A stretch of DNA of 64,000 nucleotides from Thinopyrum elongatum (Eukaryota; Streptophyta; Magnoliopsida; Poales; Poaceae), in the NCBI GenBank assembly GCA_011799875.1, contig CM022297.1:515957207-516021206 (forward strand), given 5' to 3'. Every line of letters begins with the position of its first letter. Position 1 is the first letter of the stretch. The notes under the pieces were generated by a model. That model saw only the letters and a list, made by a program, of their open reading frames with translations. It searched no databases and was not told where the DNA came from. The position numbers and the translations under genes were made by a program. Below, one piece after another: positions 9,855 to 21,125 of this stretch.

Positions 9855-11784
9855 TCCTTCCTAGCCACTCCGTCAATTCGGCCGTGGCCGGATCTGGTGC
9901 TAAAGGCAAGTGGGAGGCCTTGACCATCACCAACAACAACATCGAGGACCTGAAGCGCGCTGGCTACCTCCCGGTTGACATCTCTCACCGGGCTCCACAA
10001 GAGGGCTAGGTTGTCCACATGCCCCGACTAGGCAAGAGGGTGGTGTTCATCCCCCACTTCGTTCGAGGACTGGGCTTCCCGCTCCACCCCTTCGTCAGGG
10101 GGTTAATGTTCTTCTATGGGCTAGATTTCCACGATCTAGCCCCAAACTCCTTTCTGCACATCTCGGCCTTCATCGTCATCTGTGAGGCCTTTCTTCGGGT
10201 CTAGCCACACTTCGGATGTGGCTGAAGGTCTTCAACATCAAGCCGAAGATAGTCGACGACCAGCAGGCGGACTGCGCGGGGGGGGGGGGGGGGGGGAGGG
10301 ATGATCAGCAAGCTTGCCTGGGTCGATTGGCCAGAAGGCACCTTCATAGATACCGTTAAGGTTTGGTAAAAAGAGTGGTTTTATATCACCGAGCCACGCG
10401 AGGCGGGGTGGGCCGCGATCCCCGAATTCAGATCCGGACCGCCCACGAGACTAACTTCGTGGACCAAGAAGAGCCTTGACTGGGGGTCGACCACGGAGGT
10501 GGAGGCGCTACAGAAACGTGTCTCCAGCATGATAAAGGTGAATGCCAAGCTGACCAATGTGGTCCAAGTGATGCTCTGCCGATGCCTCCTACCTTGCCAA
10601 CAAAGGGCCACCCCAATGTGGTTGTACAAGCCCAAGGACCCAGTCACCGTGCTCCGCTTCTATGGCACCACCCACGACAAGCTGTGGAAGGCGCTATTCA
10701 AGCCCCAGAAGGAGTGGCTGGCCAAGGAGGAAAACATTGGCCTCGACGCCACGCACCCTCCTCGGGAGGTAATGTAGTTTTGTTTTTATGTTCGGATGTT
10801 TGCCTTTTGACAAGGAATTTGACCTTTTCTTCCACGCATTCGCAGGCCTAGCTCGAGAAGGCGGCGTGGATCCACAGTCCGGCCCTGCTGCCTGAAGATC
10901 CCAGGTCAGCCCTGCTGGAGGAAATGCTGACCGTGGTGCCGTACAAGGCGCCAGGGAAGAAGGAGAAGAAGAAAGTCGAGTCGAGGGAGGCCCGAGGAGG
11001 CCTCCGCCCAAGAGGGAATCCGGACACCATGTCCGAAGAAACCCAAGTTCCCTCCGCTCACGAAGGGGAGCAGGAAGAGGAAAGGGAGGAGAGCGACTCC
11101 TCCCGAACATGGAAAAGGGCAGCATCGGAGGACGCCGAGGAGGAGCAGCCTCCTCATGCCCCAAAGAAGCAGCGCAGGCCCAAGTTGATCTTGCCCGATG
11201 ATAGCTCGGACTCCGCTAAGGGGTCCGATGCTTCTGAAGAGGTTCCGCCAAGGAACCCCAGGGTCAAGCCCCCTACCCAAAGGTAGGAATCCGAAGACTC
11301 CCTGAGTTCTTGCTTTGTTAGTTTATTACTTGATCAAATACATGTGTTTCATAATGCAGCCCGCCGTACGACCTCCCCTCTGATCAAATCTCAGAGGGGG
11401 CATCTCCGCCAGCCGAGCAAGCGGAGAGCAGTACCGCGTCCCGCTCTACGCTCCTCCGGTCATTTGGGAGACCAGAGAGGTGCTGTCTCGAAGGACCCCC
11501 TCCCGGCCCGGACACGGGAGGTGGTGGTGATGACGTTATGGCCGAGGTTAACGCCTCGGTTACCGAAGACCAGGAGGGGAGATCCCTCCTGGTGAACAAG
11601 GAGGGGGAGCTTGGTCAATCTGAGCCCTCCCCAAAGACGGTTCCAGAGCCCCCGAGGCCCCCGGAGACGTCAATTCCGCCCTCCACCGAAGGGGGAGCCG
11701 GGGCCTCGCCGCCAAAGCCGAACACCGGAAATCGGGTTGCGGCTAGGTGGCCAGACGTGATGGAGGAGGATTTGAATAGCTCCT
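9855..11784 (+). pseudogene. Antisense ORF of Tat-1 (putative gypsy-type transposon protein), three exons, decayed
   Basis: The frame is antisense to the element's own pol direction. I see exon 1 (about 9855-10768), exon 2 (10846-11282) and exon 3 (11360-11784, cut by the next insertion). The GT-AG introns at 10769-10845 and 11283-11359 are each 77 bp. Exon 1 contains VVFIPHFVRGLGFPLHPFVR and LAPNSFLHISAFIVICEAFL, matching the domain known as Putative gypsy type transposon (Transposase_28). Exon 2 is charged, with a basic KKQRRPK stretch that could be a nuclear signal. The ORF is dead: TAG stops at 10007, 10202 and 10849 and a TAA near 10366. There is a one-base loss near 10215, and the frame is regained across the G tract at 10278. 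The function of this protein family is not established. Confidence 0.7.
10278..10296. repeat. 19-bp G homopolymer inside the antisense ORF
   Basis: There are 19 consecutive G. The antisense ORF frame differs before and after the tract in a way that cancels an upstream frameshift. Tract length is prone to both mutation and sequencing error. Confidence 0.9.
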
Positions 11785-13302
11785 TGACGACCCACAAGTA
11801 TAGGGGATCAATCGTAGTCCTTTTGATAAGTAAGAGTGTCGAACCCAACGAGGAGCAGAAGGAAATGACAAGTAGTTTTCAGCAAGGTATTCTCTACAAG
11901 CACTGAAATTATAAGTAACGAGTAGTTTGATAGCAAGATAATTTGTAACGAGCAAGTAACGGTAACGGTAGCAAAAGTGCAGCAAGGTAGCCCAATCCTT
12001 TTGAGGAAAAAGACAGGCCAAAATGGTCTCTTATGATAAGCAAAGCGTTCTTGAGGGTACACGGGAATTTCGTCTAGTCACTTTCATCATGTTGGTTTGA
12101 TTTGTGTTCGCTACTTTGATAATTTGATATGTGGGTGGACTAGTGCTTAGGTGCTGTTCTTACTTGAACAAGCCTCCTACTTATGATTAACCCCCTTGCA
12201 AGTATCCACAACTACGAGAAAAGTATTAAGAATAAATCTAACCATAGCATTAAACTTTTGGATCCAAATCAGTCCCTTACGAAATAGCGCATAAACTAGG
12301 GTTTAAGCTTTTGTCACTCTCGCAACCCATCATCTAATAACTACTCCACAATGCATTCCCTTAGGCCCAAATATGGTGAAGTGTCATGTAGTCGACGTTC
12401 ACATGACACCACTAAGGGAATCACAACATACATACTATCAAAATATCGAACACATATCAAGCTCACATGATTACTTGCAACAAGATTTCTCCCGTGACCT
12501 CAAGAACAAAAGTAACTACTCACAAATGATAATCATGCTCAAGATTAGAGGGGTATTAAATAGCATAATGGATCTAAACATATAATCTTCTACCAAATAA
12601 ACCATATAGTGATCAACTACAAGATGTAATCAACACTACTAGTCACCCACAAGCACCAATCTAAGGTTCCGGTACAAAGATTGAACACAAGAGATGAACT
12701 AGGGTTTGAGAGGAGATGGTGCTGTTGAAGATGTTGATGGAGATTGCCCTCCCCAAGATGGGAGAGTTGTTGGTGATGATGATGACGATGATTTTCCCCT
12801 CCGGGAGGGAAGTTCCCCCGGCGGAATCGCTCCGCCGGAGGGCAAAAGTGCTCCTGCCCAAGTTCCGCCTCGAGACGGTGGCGCTTCATCCCGAAAGTGC
12901 TCTCCTCATTTTTTCTAGGTCAAAATGACTTATATACTAGAAGAGGGGCACCGGAGGTGGGCCGAGGAGGGCACAACCCACCAGGGCGCGCCTGGGCTCC
13001 CTGGCGCGCCCACGTGGGTTGTGCCCACCTGGTGGGCCCCCTCTGGTACTTATTTGCTCCAATAATTCTTACATATTCTATAAAAATTCTCCGTGAAGTT
13101 TCGGCTCATTTGGAGTTGTGCAGAATAGGTGGCCTGACGTAGCTTTTTCAGGTCCAGAATTCCAGCTGCCGGTATTCTCCCTCTTTGTGTGAACCTTGCA
13201 TATTATGAGAGAAAAGGCATTAGAATTACTCCAAAAAGCATTATTATACATAAAAACAATGTAAATAACAGTAGGAAAATATGATGCAAAATGGACGTAT
13301 CA
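11785..13302 (-). repeat. 3' LTR of Athila-2 (1518 bp)
   Basis: TG...CA ends: TGACGACCCACAAG on the left and GGACGTATCA on the right (plus strand). On the minus strand it opens TGATACGTCCATTTTGC, a very common Triticeae gypsy LTR start. GC-rich inverted sequence around 12980-13035 (GGCGCGCC-containing) marks the transcribed leader. Frames inside are not genes. Confidence 0.85.
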
Positions 13303-14882
13303 ACTCCCCCAAGCTTAGACCTCGCTTGTCCTCAAGCGAAAACTGAAATCGAAAAACATGTCCACATGCTTAGAGAGAGAGGTGTCGATAAAAACAAAAT
13401 ACGGACATAGAAGCATCATGTATATTATTATAATAGCAACAAACTTTAACATAAAACTTTATTATAGAACTTTTATCATATAACTTCTATCATAGACTTC
13501 TCATGAACAAGTAACAATTCATCATAACATCGAAGTATAAAGCATAAACTCTATTGAAAACCAACAAACTATGTTCTCAGTCAACTTTGCAACTACAATT
13601 CATCATCTTTTCAGGAAGGGTCACGTATCGGAGCCTTTTTGGCAAGTCCACATACTCAACCATCATATAGTCTTCTATGATTGCTAACACTCACCGCATA
13701 CACATGAGCAAAAAGTTTCAACCGGACACATAGAAAGATAGGGGCTTATAGTTTTCGCCACCCAACATATTCACCTCAAGGGTGATGTCAACAATAATAA
13801 CTCATGCTACCCATATCCAACTGGATATATGTGCCCAGATCTTTCCTCACCACATGATGCTTGCCAAAAGAGAAAAATAAAAAGGAATAGAGAGAAATAC
13901 TTTGACTCTTGCATAAAAGTAAATACATAAAGGTAAAAGATAGGCCCTTCATAGAGGGAAGCAGAGGTTGCCATGCGCTTTTCATTTGTATGCTCAATCT
14001 CTTAGTGCAAAAGAACGTCACGTTATATTGCCCCTTATGATAGCAACCTTTATTATGCAGTCTGTCGCTTTTATTCTTTGCCATCACAAGTTCGTACAAC
14101 GCTCAATTTTCTCTTACACTAAATGATCCAACACTTTTAGAAGCAATTTTTATTGCCTTTTTGCACCGATGACAACTTACTTGAAGGATCTTACTCAATC
14201 CATAGGTAGGCGTAGTGGACTCTCAAAACAAGATTTGAGGTTAAGGGTTTTGGATGCACAAGTAGTATCTCTACTTAGTGTGGAATTTTTGGCTAGCAAA
14301 GATGGGGGGCAAGCACCACATGTTGAAGGATCTATGACAATATAACTTCTATGTGAATATGAACAAACATAAATCGTTACGTTGTCTTCCTTGTCCAACG
14401 TCAACAATTTTGGCATATAATATCTTGATGGGGGCTCACAATCACAAAAGATGTCCAAGATAGTGTATTTGCATGTGAATCTTCTCTTCCCTTATTAATT
14501 CTTTCATGAATTGCATTATTGACCAATGCTATGTTTGTAAATCTCCAATAAAATTTTCTACTTATACTCTTTCTTATGTGATGTCATTACTTACCATAAG
14601 ATTAGTATATGATCTTTTTCATTTATTTCGTTTCTTTTTATTGAACATGAAAATAAAGAAAACTAAACTTTATTATATATCTTGTACACGATTACAAGGA
14701 TAGATCACTAAGCAAACACTTGAAAAGAAAGGATCGAACTAAACTTTTATTCATCTTAAAGCAAAAGATAACTATGGATCGAACTAAGATAAGTAAAGAT
14801 AAAAGGTAGTGGAGGTGATATGATACCGGGGCACCTCCCCCAAAGCTTGGCACAAGCCAAGGGGAGTGCCCATACCCGATAC

Positions 14883-15251
14883 TCAATTTTCCTTTGGTGA
14901 TGAAGAAGGAGGTGGTGTTGATGAAGTAGAAGTTTTGTCTTTCTTTTCCTCCAGCTTACGCCGGAGGATAAAGTTATCTATCCTCAACTCATCATTCTCC
15001 ATCTCGAGTTTTATTATCCTCCTGCATAACACCTCCATGCTTTCGTGCTTGAAGCGAGGAGGGACTGGTTCATCTTCATCTTCCTCATCGGAGAACCATA
15101 TGTAGGGATAGGTGTCCTTGAAAATATTTTTATCTAAAGGCTGATAAGAAACTGGACACTCCTCGGAATTTTGAGACGACATATTTTCAGATCTATCAGG
15201 AAAACAACAAGAAAATAAGAACAGAAGATTTCTCCGTGATACGGTGGTCAA
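14883..15251 (-). CDS. Small acidic coiled-coil ORF in Athila-2 3' region
   Basis: A 122-codon minus-strand frame with no internal stop. After a hydrophobic start it has an acidic patch (WFSDEEDEDEPVPPR). A heptad-like charged segment follows (residues about 75-105, RRIIKLEMENDELR), consistent with a short coiled coil, then a Ser/Thr/Pro tail. A likely real start is the internal Met opening MSSQNSEECPV. I recognise no family and no function. It is probably an element-encoded accessory ORF. Confidence 0.5.
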   Translation of the reverse strand: MTTVSRRNLLFLFSCCFPDRSENMSSQNSEECPVSYQPLDKNIFKDTYPYIWFSDEEDEDEPVPPRFKHESMEVLCRRIIKLEMENDELRIDNFILRRKLEEKKDKTSTSSTPPPSSSPKEN

Positions 15252-15322
15252 TAGGTTCGGGGGGTATATAAAGATTTTTTATCTTGGAAAACAAGCGAAC
15301 GGAAGAAAAACGGAGTCCGGAA

Positions 15323-15411
15323 GGCACCCCTGGTGGGCACAACCCACCTGGGCGCGCCTGGAAGGTACCCGAGGTGGGCACAACCCACCTGGGGTGCCCA
15401 CCAGGGGTGCC
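15323..15411. repeat. 18-bp perfect inverted repeat around GC-rich direct repeats
   Basis: GGCACCCCTGGTGGGCAC (15323-15340) is the exact complement of 15394-15411. Between them GGTGGGCACAACCCACCTGG occurs twice (15332 and 15373). RNA of either strand would form a strong stem. Confidence 0.8.
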
Positions 15412-15523
15412 TTTCTGGTTGTTTCTTATTTTCCTAATTTTTGATATATTCCAAAACTGAGAGACAATATTTTTGCGGATTTTTCGGAGTCCGTTTACTT
15501 ACTGTATCACGTACCTCCTTTTT

Positions 15524-16299
15524 TCACGATTCTGGAGTGTTCTGGAAGGTTTCCTTTATTTGTTCTTCCGGTGTCATAGTTTGGATAATATTGCTTTCAA
15601 CATTAATGGGCGTATCTGAGATATAATGTTTTATTCTTTGCCCATTAACAACCTTCGGGTTAGTACCCTCGGCATTATTTATTTTGATGGCTCCAGATCG
15701 ATAAACATCCTCGATAACATAGGGTCCTTCCCATTTGGAGAGGAGTTTTCCTGCAAAGAATCTGAAATGAGAGTTGTACAAAAGAACATATTCTCCAACT
15801 TTAAACTCACGCTTTTGGATTCTCTTATCATGCCATCTTTTAACCTTTTCTTTAAATAACTTGGCATTTTCATAAGCTTGGGTTCTCCATTCATCTAGTG
15901 AGCTAATATCAAATAACCTCTTTTCACCGGCAAGTTTGAAATCATAGTTGAGTTCTTTAATTGCCCAATATGCTTTATGTTCTAACTCAAGAGGCAAATG
16001 ACAAGCTTTTCCATAAACTATTTTATAAGAAGACATACCCATGGGATTTTTATATGCTATTCTATAAGCCCAAAGTGCATCATCTAATTTCTTAGACCAA
16101 TTCTTTCGTGACCTATTGATAGTTTTTTGTAAAATTAACTTTATTTCTTTGTTGCTAAGTTCAACTTGACCACTAGACTGAGGATGATAGGGTGATGCAA
16201 TTCTATGGTTGACATCATACTTAGCAAGCATTTTATGGAAATCACCATGAATAAAATGGGAACCACCATCAGTCATTAAATATCTAGGGACTCCAAACC
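15524..16299 (-). pseudogene. Integrase C-terminal half of Athila-2, split by Tat-2
   Basis: The minus-strand frame of 250 codons from its first Met extends upstream in frame to the insertion point. It contains the second and third catalytic acids of the DDE core: D in TDGGSH and E in GQVELSNKE, with exactly 35 residues between them. The Athila signature YGKACHLPLELEHKAYWAIK follows. A chromodomain-less C terminus with VGEYVLLYNSHFR and SKWEGPYVI ends at 15524. The segment itself is intact; it is non-functional because the coding sequence is separated from its N-terminal part by 13.5 kb at 16305. That part lies at 29768-30023. Confidence 0.85.
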
Positions 16300-16304
16300 T
16301 TGGG

Positions 16305-16834
16305 TGTTGGGGATATATCCCCGAGGTATGATCCGCCTAGGAGGAGCAGGGTTACACCGTTGGCAACTTATATGAAGAAGGCCCAGGAGGCCCAAGAAGA
16401 CAGATTGAGAACACGGCGGCTCACCGAAGCGGGCTTGAGGCTGGCCCAAGACCCGGACATGTAAACCGCCATATGGTGATTTGTCTATTAAGACAAGGCA
16501 ATTTAGATACCCGGCTGGTCATGTTGTGTGATCCGGCTCGGACTCTTGTGAGCCGCAGGCCTCGACCTGTGTATATAAAGGTGAGACCCGGCGGCGGATT
16601 AGGCCAAGGGACGACTGATCGATAGCTAGGTCAAGCATATTTGCTCCCTTGTAATCGAAACTCAAGCAATACAACTAGAAGCCGGAGTAGGCTGTTACCT
16701 CGTTGCGAGGGGCCGAACCTGGGTAAATCCTTTGTATCCTTTGTCCCGTCCAACCCCTTCGAGCTAACCTACGTCGCGATGGCTCCACACCTAAGTCCTT
16801 TCACTAGGGCATCTGCCGTGACAAACCCACGACA
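16305..16834 (+). repeat. 5' LTR of Tat-2 (530 bp)
   Basis: TGTTGGGGATATAT...CCACGACA. A TATA box, TATATAA, lies at 16572-16578, about 270 bp into the LTR, separating U3 from the R/U5 part. The partner LTR is 29233-29762, with the same length. Confidence 0.95.
16572..16578 (+). promoter_or_regulatory. TATA box of Tat-2 5' LTR
   Basis: TATATAA followed by AGGTGAGACC. It is conserved at the same place in the 3' LTR (29500-29506). Transcription of gag-pol would start about 30 bp downstream. Confidence 0.6.
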
Positions 16835-16835
16835 G

Positions 16836-16853
16836 TTGGCGCCCACCATGGGG
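16836..16853 (+). other. Primer-binding site of Tat-2, overlapping the gag start codon
   Basis: TTGGCGCCCACCATGGGG starts one base after the LTR end. It is the TGGCGCCCACC type of primer-binding site used by many grass gypsy elements. The first ATG of the gag frame (16848-16850) lies inside it. Confidence 0.75.
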
Positions 16854-18758
16854 CCAGAGCACGGTGGTTTCGAGTTCTTGAAGGGCAGCTTCTCAGGGAT
16901 CGAAGGATACGCTGTGGGTCGGATGACTAAGAGTCGCCGCGGCAAGATCTACATCAACGATGCTGGCTGGGGCCCTGAGGCCGACTCAATTGAGTACGGG
17001 TACCGGGTCCCCTTTGGCGGAATTCACGTCTTCATCCGCAAGATTGGCGAATCAGAGCCTGAGCCAGATTCCTGCATCAACGTCATCGAGACGGCCCAGC
17101 ATGCGCGAGCCGCCAGGGTTCAACCCGGCCGGAAGCACGTTTTTGTTGGCTTTGTGCATGGGACGGATCTTGAGGAAGGATCTATGTCTGGTGGAGAGAC
17201 GGCCATCTACTCAGGGGACAAATCCTCAACCGGCGAGACCGAATCAATCTATCAACTGCAAGACGGTGGGCTTGGGGGCTACTCCGATGGTGACAGTATT
17301 CCGGAGCCCTATGACCCGCCGAGCAGGGGCACTATTTTCATGGCTGGCACGCAGCCAGTGTTACAATCCTCAACCGCCGCGGCTATGACGTCCGGCTCAA
17401 CTGCTGCTGCAATGGTTGGGGCGAGCGGCTCTGCCCGTCCGCCGGCTCAAGTCTTATTCGAACTCTTGGATGCTTTGGCGACTCTGTTAGGCATCGAGGT
17501 GACTCCGACGAATCAAGTGCAGCATAATGCGGAGGTTGCAAAGCTGTGGGACGAGGTGGCCAAGGCCCGAGAGGACCTTGAGGCAGAAAACGTCAGGATG
17601 GCCACAGAGCGAGCTGCCTTGGAGGCCGAGATGCAGCGGATAAGGGCAGAGGCTTTTCATTTAGATCTGGATCAGAACGTGTCAAATGCAGTCCTTCGAA
17701 GACGGTACCAGAGCCATTTACCTTCGCAGTTTGAGGGGCGGAACCTTTTTAATACACCAAGAGCCGGACCGAGTAACCCACCCGGTGTGACCCGGGCCGC
17801 TGAAGCACCTGTGACCGGGGTGGCGGCTCAGCCTCGTATACCAGACCCGCCCAGTCAGAATCTGACCCCGCCTCAATGAGTACCAACACCTTCTGGCCAT
17901 TACTCGAATCCGGTGGACAACATGTTAGCGGTAGCTAGTCGATTGGCAGCGATTCCTATTAAGGGAGAGTCACCGGCGGCTGTGGAGACCCGTAATGCGG
18001 TTGAGCTCCTTCAAACAGCAGTAAGACAGCAGGCGGCTTATTCGTATAGTCGCGATCGCATTCATTCAACTCCCCGTCGGAGTCGCAGCTTTGGCCGACG
18101 TATTGAATCGCCGGCGGTTTCCAGCAGCGACCGGCATCGTAACCCACCCCAAACTGATAACCCGTTGCGCGGGCATAACCCGCCCCATGATCATAATGCT
18201 GCTCAGGATCTGGTGGATCAGGCTAGAGCGCGTCGCGAGGTAGAATTGGCGGCTCAATTGGGAGCTCACCAGCAGTTGCAGTTAAATTCTTCTGTGTCTA
18301 TGGAGGCTGGGATGACCTCCAGGTCAGTTGGGGTACCATGTCTCATGCCGGCTCTGCGTAATGAGCGCCTGCCTAAGGATTTTAAAGGCCCTCGTAAAGT
18401 GCCTAATTATACAACTGATCTTTCGCCTGAGGCTTGGATTGAGAGCTATGAACTGGCCATGGAGATGTTAAATGTTAACGATGCTGTGTGTGCCAAGTAC
18501 TTCACCATGCTGTTGGATGGGCCGGCTCGAACTTGGTTGAAAGGGCTACCTGCCAACTCCGTTAATTCATGGGCTGAGTTGAAAGCATGTTTTATTCAGA
18601 ATTTTAAAGGAACATGTAAGCAGCCGCTGTCGATCATTGATCTAGACAATTGTATACAACGAGAGGATGAGTCGGCTCACCATTGGGTTTGCCGGGTCTC
18701 AGCCATTATCCACTCATCGGATAGCATCGCAGCCAGCTTAGCCATTTTGATTCTTTAG
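16848..18758 (+). pseudogene. gag of Tat-2
   Basis: The frame begins at the ATG inside the primer-binding site. An N-terminal Gly-rich part is followed by a Glu/Arg-rich helical stretch (LEAENVRMATERAALEAEMQ). An in-frame TGA at 17877-17879 then splits the gene. The same frame continues with the capsid-type domain (retrotransposon gag family), including WIESYELAMEMLNVND and WAELKACFIQNFKGT. A second stop, TAG, ends it at 18756-18758. Gag would form the particle shell; this copy could not make a full protein. Confidence 0.8.
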
Positions 18759-20187
18759 AAGAACTGTCACTTTGCACCTCTCAAGCAAAGCTGGGGCGGC
18801 TTAAACGTCACTGCAATGGCATGGGAGAGCTTATGGCGGCTCTCATCAAGTATGCTGATTCAGACAACACCAAGGACCCTGGATCTGATGAGGAGAAATT
18901 TAAAAAGGGGAAGAAAGGTGGTAATGGTAAGGGTCAGCAACACATGACAAGTCATACCAGGGTAACGGTGGCAAGCACAAGCAAAACGACGGCAGGTCAG
19001 ATTTTGTGGCTAACACCAATGCTCAGCAAAAGAATCAGCGTTGTAAGGGTAAGCTTGGAGGACCAAAGTTTAACCTGGAAGCCATGCTTAATTATCCTTG
19101 CCCAAAGCATAGTCTTCCTGGCCAGCCGCCGGCTCATGCTTGGAAGGATTGTTTTATCATGAAAGAGTACAAGAATTCTAGCTTCAATCAAAATCATAGT
19201 GGTAACAATGGCCCGCCTGACGGGTCAGGTTCCGGCTCACAGGGGCCTGCTGGTTTTGGTGGTGGCGGCTCAAGTTCTGGGTATCAAGGACAAGACAATC
19301 AGGGCGGCTATAATCAGCAATCTGGTCAAGGTAACCAGCAAAATTAGTCAGGATACCAGAGTAATCCAAAGCAGCTTAACAATGGTCAGTATCATGTCTT
19401 CACTACAAGTCTCTGCAAGCGAGATCAGAAAATTCATAAACGTGCAATCAACACAGTTGAGCCGGCGGTACCTCAATATCTGCGATGGTCAGAACATCCA
19501 ATCACACGGAGTAGAGAGGATCACCCGCCTCGGGTTGACAATCCAGGTCAACTAGCTTTGGTGGTATCCCCTCAGGTTGGGGGTTACAAGTTTACTAAAG
19601 TACTTATGGATGGCGGGAGTAGTATCGACATTCTTTATTATGATACTTTCCGCAGAATGAATTTAACAGATAAGGAGCTTAGCCGTCTTCTACAATGTTC
19701 CATGGTGTGGTTCCTGGTAAGTCGGCATACCCAGTAGGGAAGATTGCCCTGGAAGTGGCTTTCGGAGATGACTATGATTACAGAGCAGAGACGTTGTGGT
19801 TTGAAGTGGTTAAAATTAAGAGCCCTTATCATGCTTTGTTTGGACGGCCGGCTTACGCCAAGTTTATGGCATGACCTTGTTATGTTTATCTGCAGCTTAA
19901 AATGCCAGGGCGTAAGGGCACAATCACAGTCCATGGTGATAGGAGAATTGCATTGGAATGTGAGGAAGGAGATGCTACATATGCTGAGTCGGCTTGTGCT
20001 ACGGAGGAGCTCAAGTTCTATAAAGATAACGTTGACCCGGCCGATATGACTCCTTTGAAGAAGCCAACCACTGAACAAGACCCCTTGTTGAAATTTAAGT
20101 CGGCTGATGACACTAAGCAGGTTGATTTTGTTCCTGGCGACTCATCTCAGCAGTTCACCATCAGTGCTAACATGGATCCGAAATAGG
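18759..20187 (+). pseudogene. gag C terminus and aspartic protease of Tat-2
   Basis: The coding frame shifts twice (near 18758 and near 18940). A Gly/Gln/Asn-rich linker ends at a TAG (19345-19347). The protease region follows, with its active-site-like motif VLMDGGSSIDILYYDTF at about 19600-19650: D-G-G is seen where D-S/T-G is usual. More frame changes separate it from reverse transcriptase. Non-functional. Confidence 0.7.
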
Positions 20188-21125
20188 AAGGCACGCTCAT
20201 CGAGTTCATCCGTGAGAATCGGGACATCTTTGCATGGAAGCCTTCAGACATGCCTGGTGTACCGAGAGAACTCGCTGAGCACACTCTTAATATTGATCCT
20301 AAGTTTAAGCCGGTGAAACAGTTTCTTCGTCGTTTTAATGAAGAGCGGCGTAAGGCTATTGGAGAAGAGGTGGCCCGGCTCTTGGCGGCTAGGTTTATCA
20401 TCGAAGTTTTTCATCCAGAATGGTTGGCTAACCCGGTGCTAGTCCTTAAGAAAAATGGCATCTGGCGCATGTGCGTGGATTATACAGACCTTAACAAAGC
20501 TTGTCCAGCTGATCCTTTTGCTCTTCCCCATATCGATCAGATCATAGACGCCACGGCGGGTTGTGAGTGTTTGTGCTTCCTGAATGCCTATTCTTGTTAC
20601 CATCAGATTAAGATGGCAGTCAAAGACCAAGAGAAGACAGCTTTTATCACACCTTTTGGAGCTTTTTGCTATGTATCTATGCCGTTTGGGCTCAGGAGTG
20701 CCCAGGCGACTTATCAACGCTGTGTCCAGAACTATTTCCATAGTCAGATTGGACGTAATGTTCATGCTTATGTGGATGATATTGTTGTGAAGTCCAGAAA
20801 GAAGGAGACTCTGTTGGATGATTTGAAAGAAACCTTTGATAATCTCCGGGTCTACAAAATGATGCTTAACCCAGCGAAATGTGTCTTTGGTGTGCCTGCA
20901 GGCAAGCTCTTGGGTTTTCTAGTCTCCGAGAGAGGTATTGAAGCTAACCCGGAGAAGATTAAGGCTATTACTTCATTGGCTAAGCCGGCGTGTGTCAATG
21001 ATGTTCAACGCCTGGCTGGTCGTATTGCAGCATTAAGCCGGTTCATAAGCCGCCTGGGAGAGAAGGCGATTCCTCTGTACCAGATGATAAAAAACAGATC
21101 ACTTTGTCTAGACTTATGCTGCTAA
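20188..21125 (+). pseudogene. Reverse transcriptase of Tat-2, first catalytic Asp lost
   Basis: The open frame covers the palm and fingers: LVLKKNGIWRMCVDYTDLNK, then FITPFGAFCYVSMPFGLRSA and the YVDD box (20769-20780). The first catalytic aspartate, normally in FLDAYSGYHQI, is Asn here (FLNAYSCYHQI, codon 20583-20585). That change alone should abolish polymerase activity. The frame ends in a shifted tail at 21125. Confidence 0.85.

Larger units (their letters stand above)
8765..11784 (-). mobile_element. Tat-lineage gypsy element Tat-1, 3' end only
   Basis: The left end is a 493-bp LTR (8765-9257), which starts TGTCGGTGTCAAAACC on plus and ends GGGACTCCCTCA. The adjacent GTAGCCCCTGAAC is the polypurine side on the minus strand, so this is the 3' LTR of a minus-strand element. 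The internal sequence carries a plus-strand ORF antisense to where pol would be, a trait of Tat-lineage elements such as Grande and RIRE2. The rest of the element is displaced by the Athila LTR at 11785 and lies beyond the window. Confidence 0.75.
13303..15523 (-). other. Athila-2 region between integrase and 3' LTR
   Basis: About 2.2 kb of AT-rich sequence. Minus-strand frames of 103 codons (13788-14099) and 87 codons (14195-14458) and the coiled-coil ORF at 14883-15251 sit where an env-like gene lies in some Athila elements. None shows a signal peptide plus transmembrane layout, so I do not call an env gene. The rest appears non-coding. Confidence 0.6.
11785..16304 (-). mobile_element. Athila-lineage element Athila-2, 3' half (continues at 29763 and 62448)
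   Basis: A minus-strand element with 3' LTR 11785-13302, a polypurine side (CTCCCCCAAGCTTAG on plus, 13304-13318), a 3' region with small ORFs, and the C-terminal integrase. The integrase is Athila-like (YGKACHLPLELEHKAYWAIK). Tat-2 interrupts it at 16305, Angela at 30024 and Maximus at 62475. Removing the first two insertions restores a continuous integrase frame. The 5' half lies beyond the window. The left flank, a candidate target duplication, is CTCCT. Confidence 0.85.

Noticed and set aside
10694..11280. Minus-strand ORFs of 124-156 codons
   Set aside because: They are shadows of the plus-strand antisense gene of Tat-1 in GC-rich sequence and cross its intron.
13788..14458. env gene in Athila-2
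   Set aside because: The frames are short and separate, with no signal peptide, cleavage site or membrane anchor in a sensible order.
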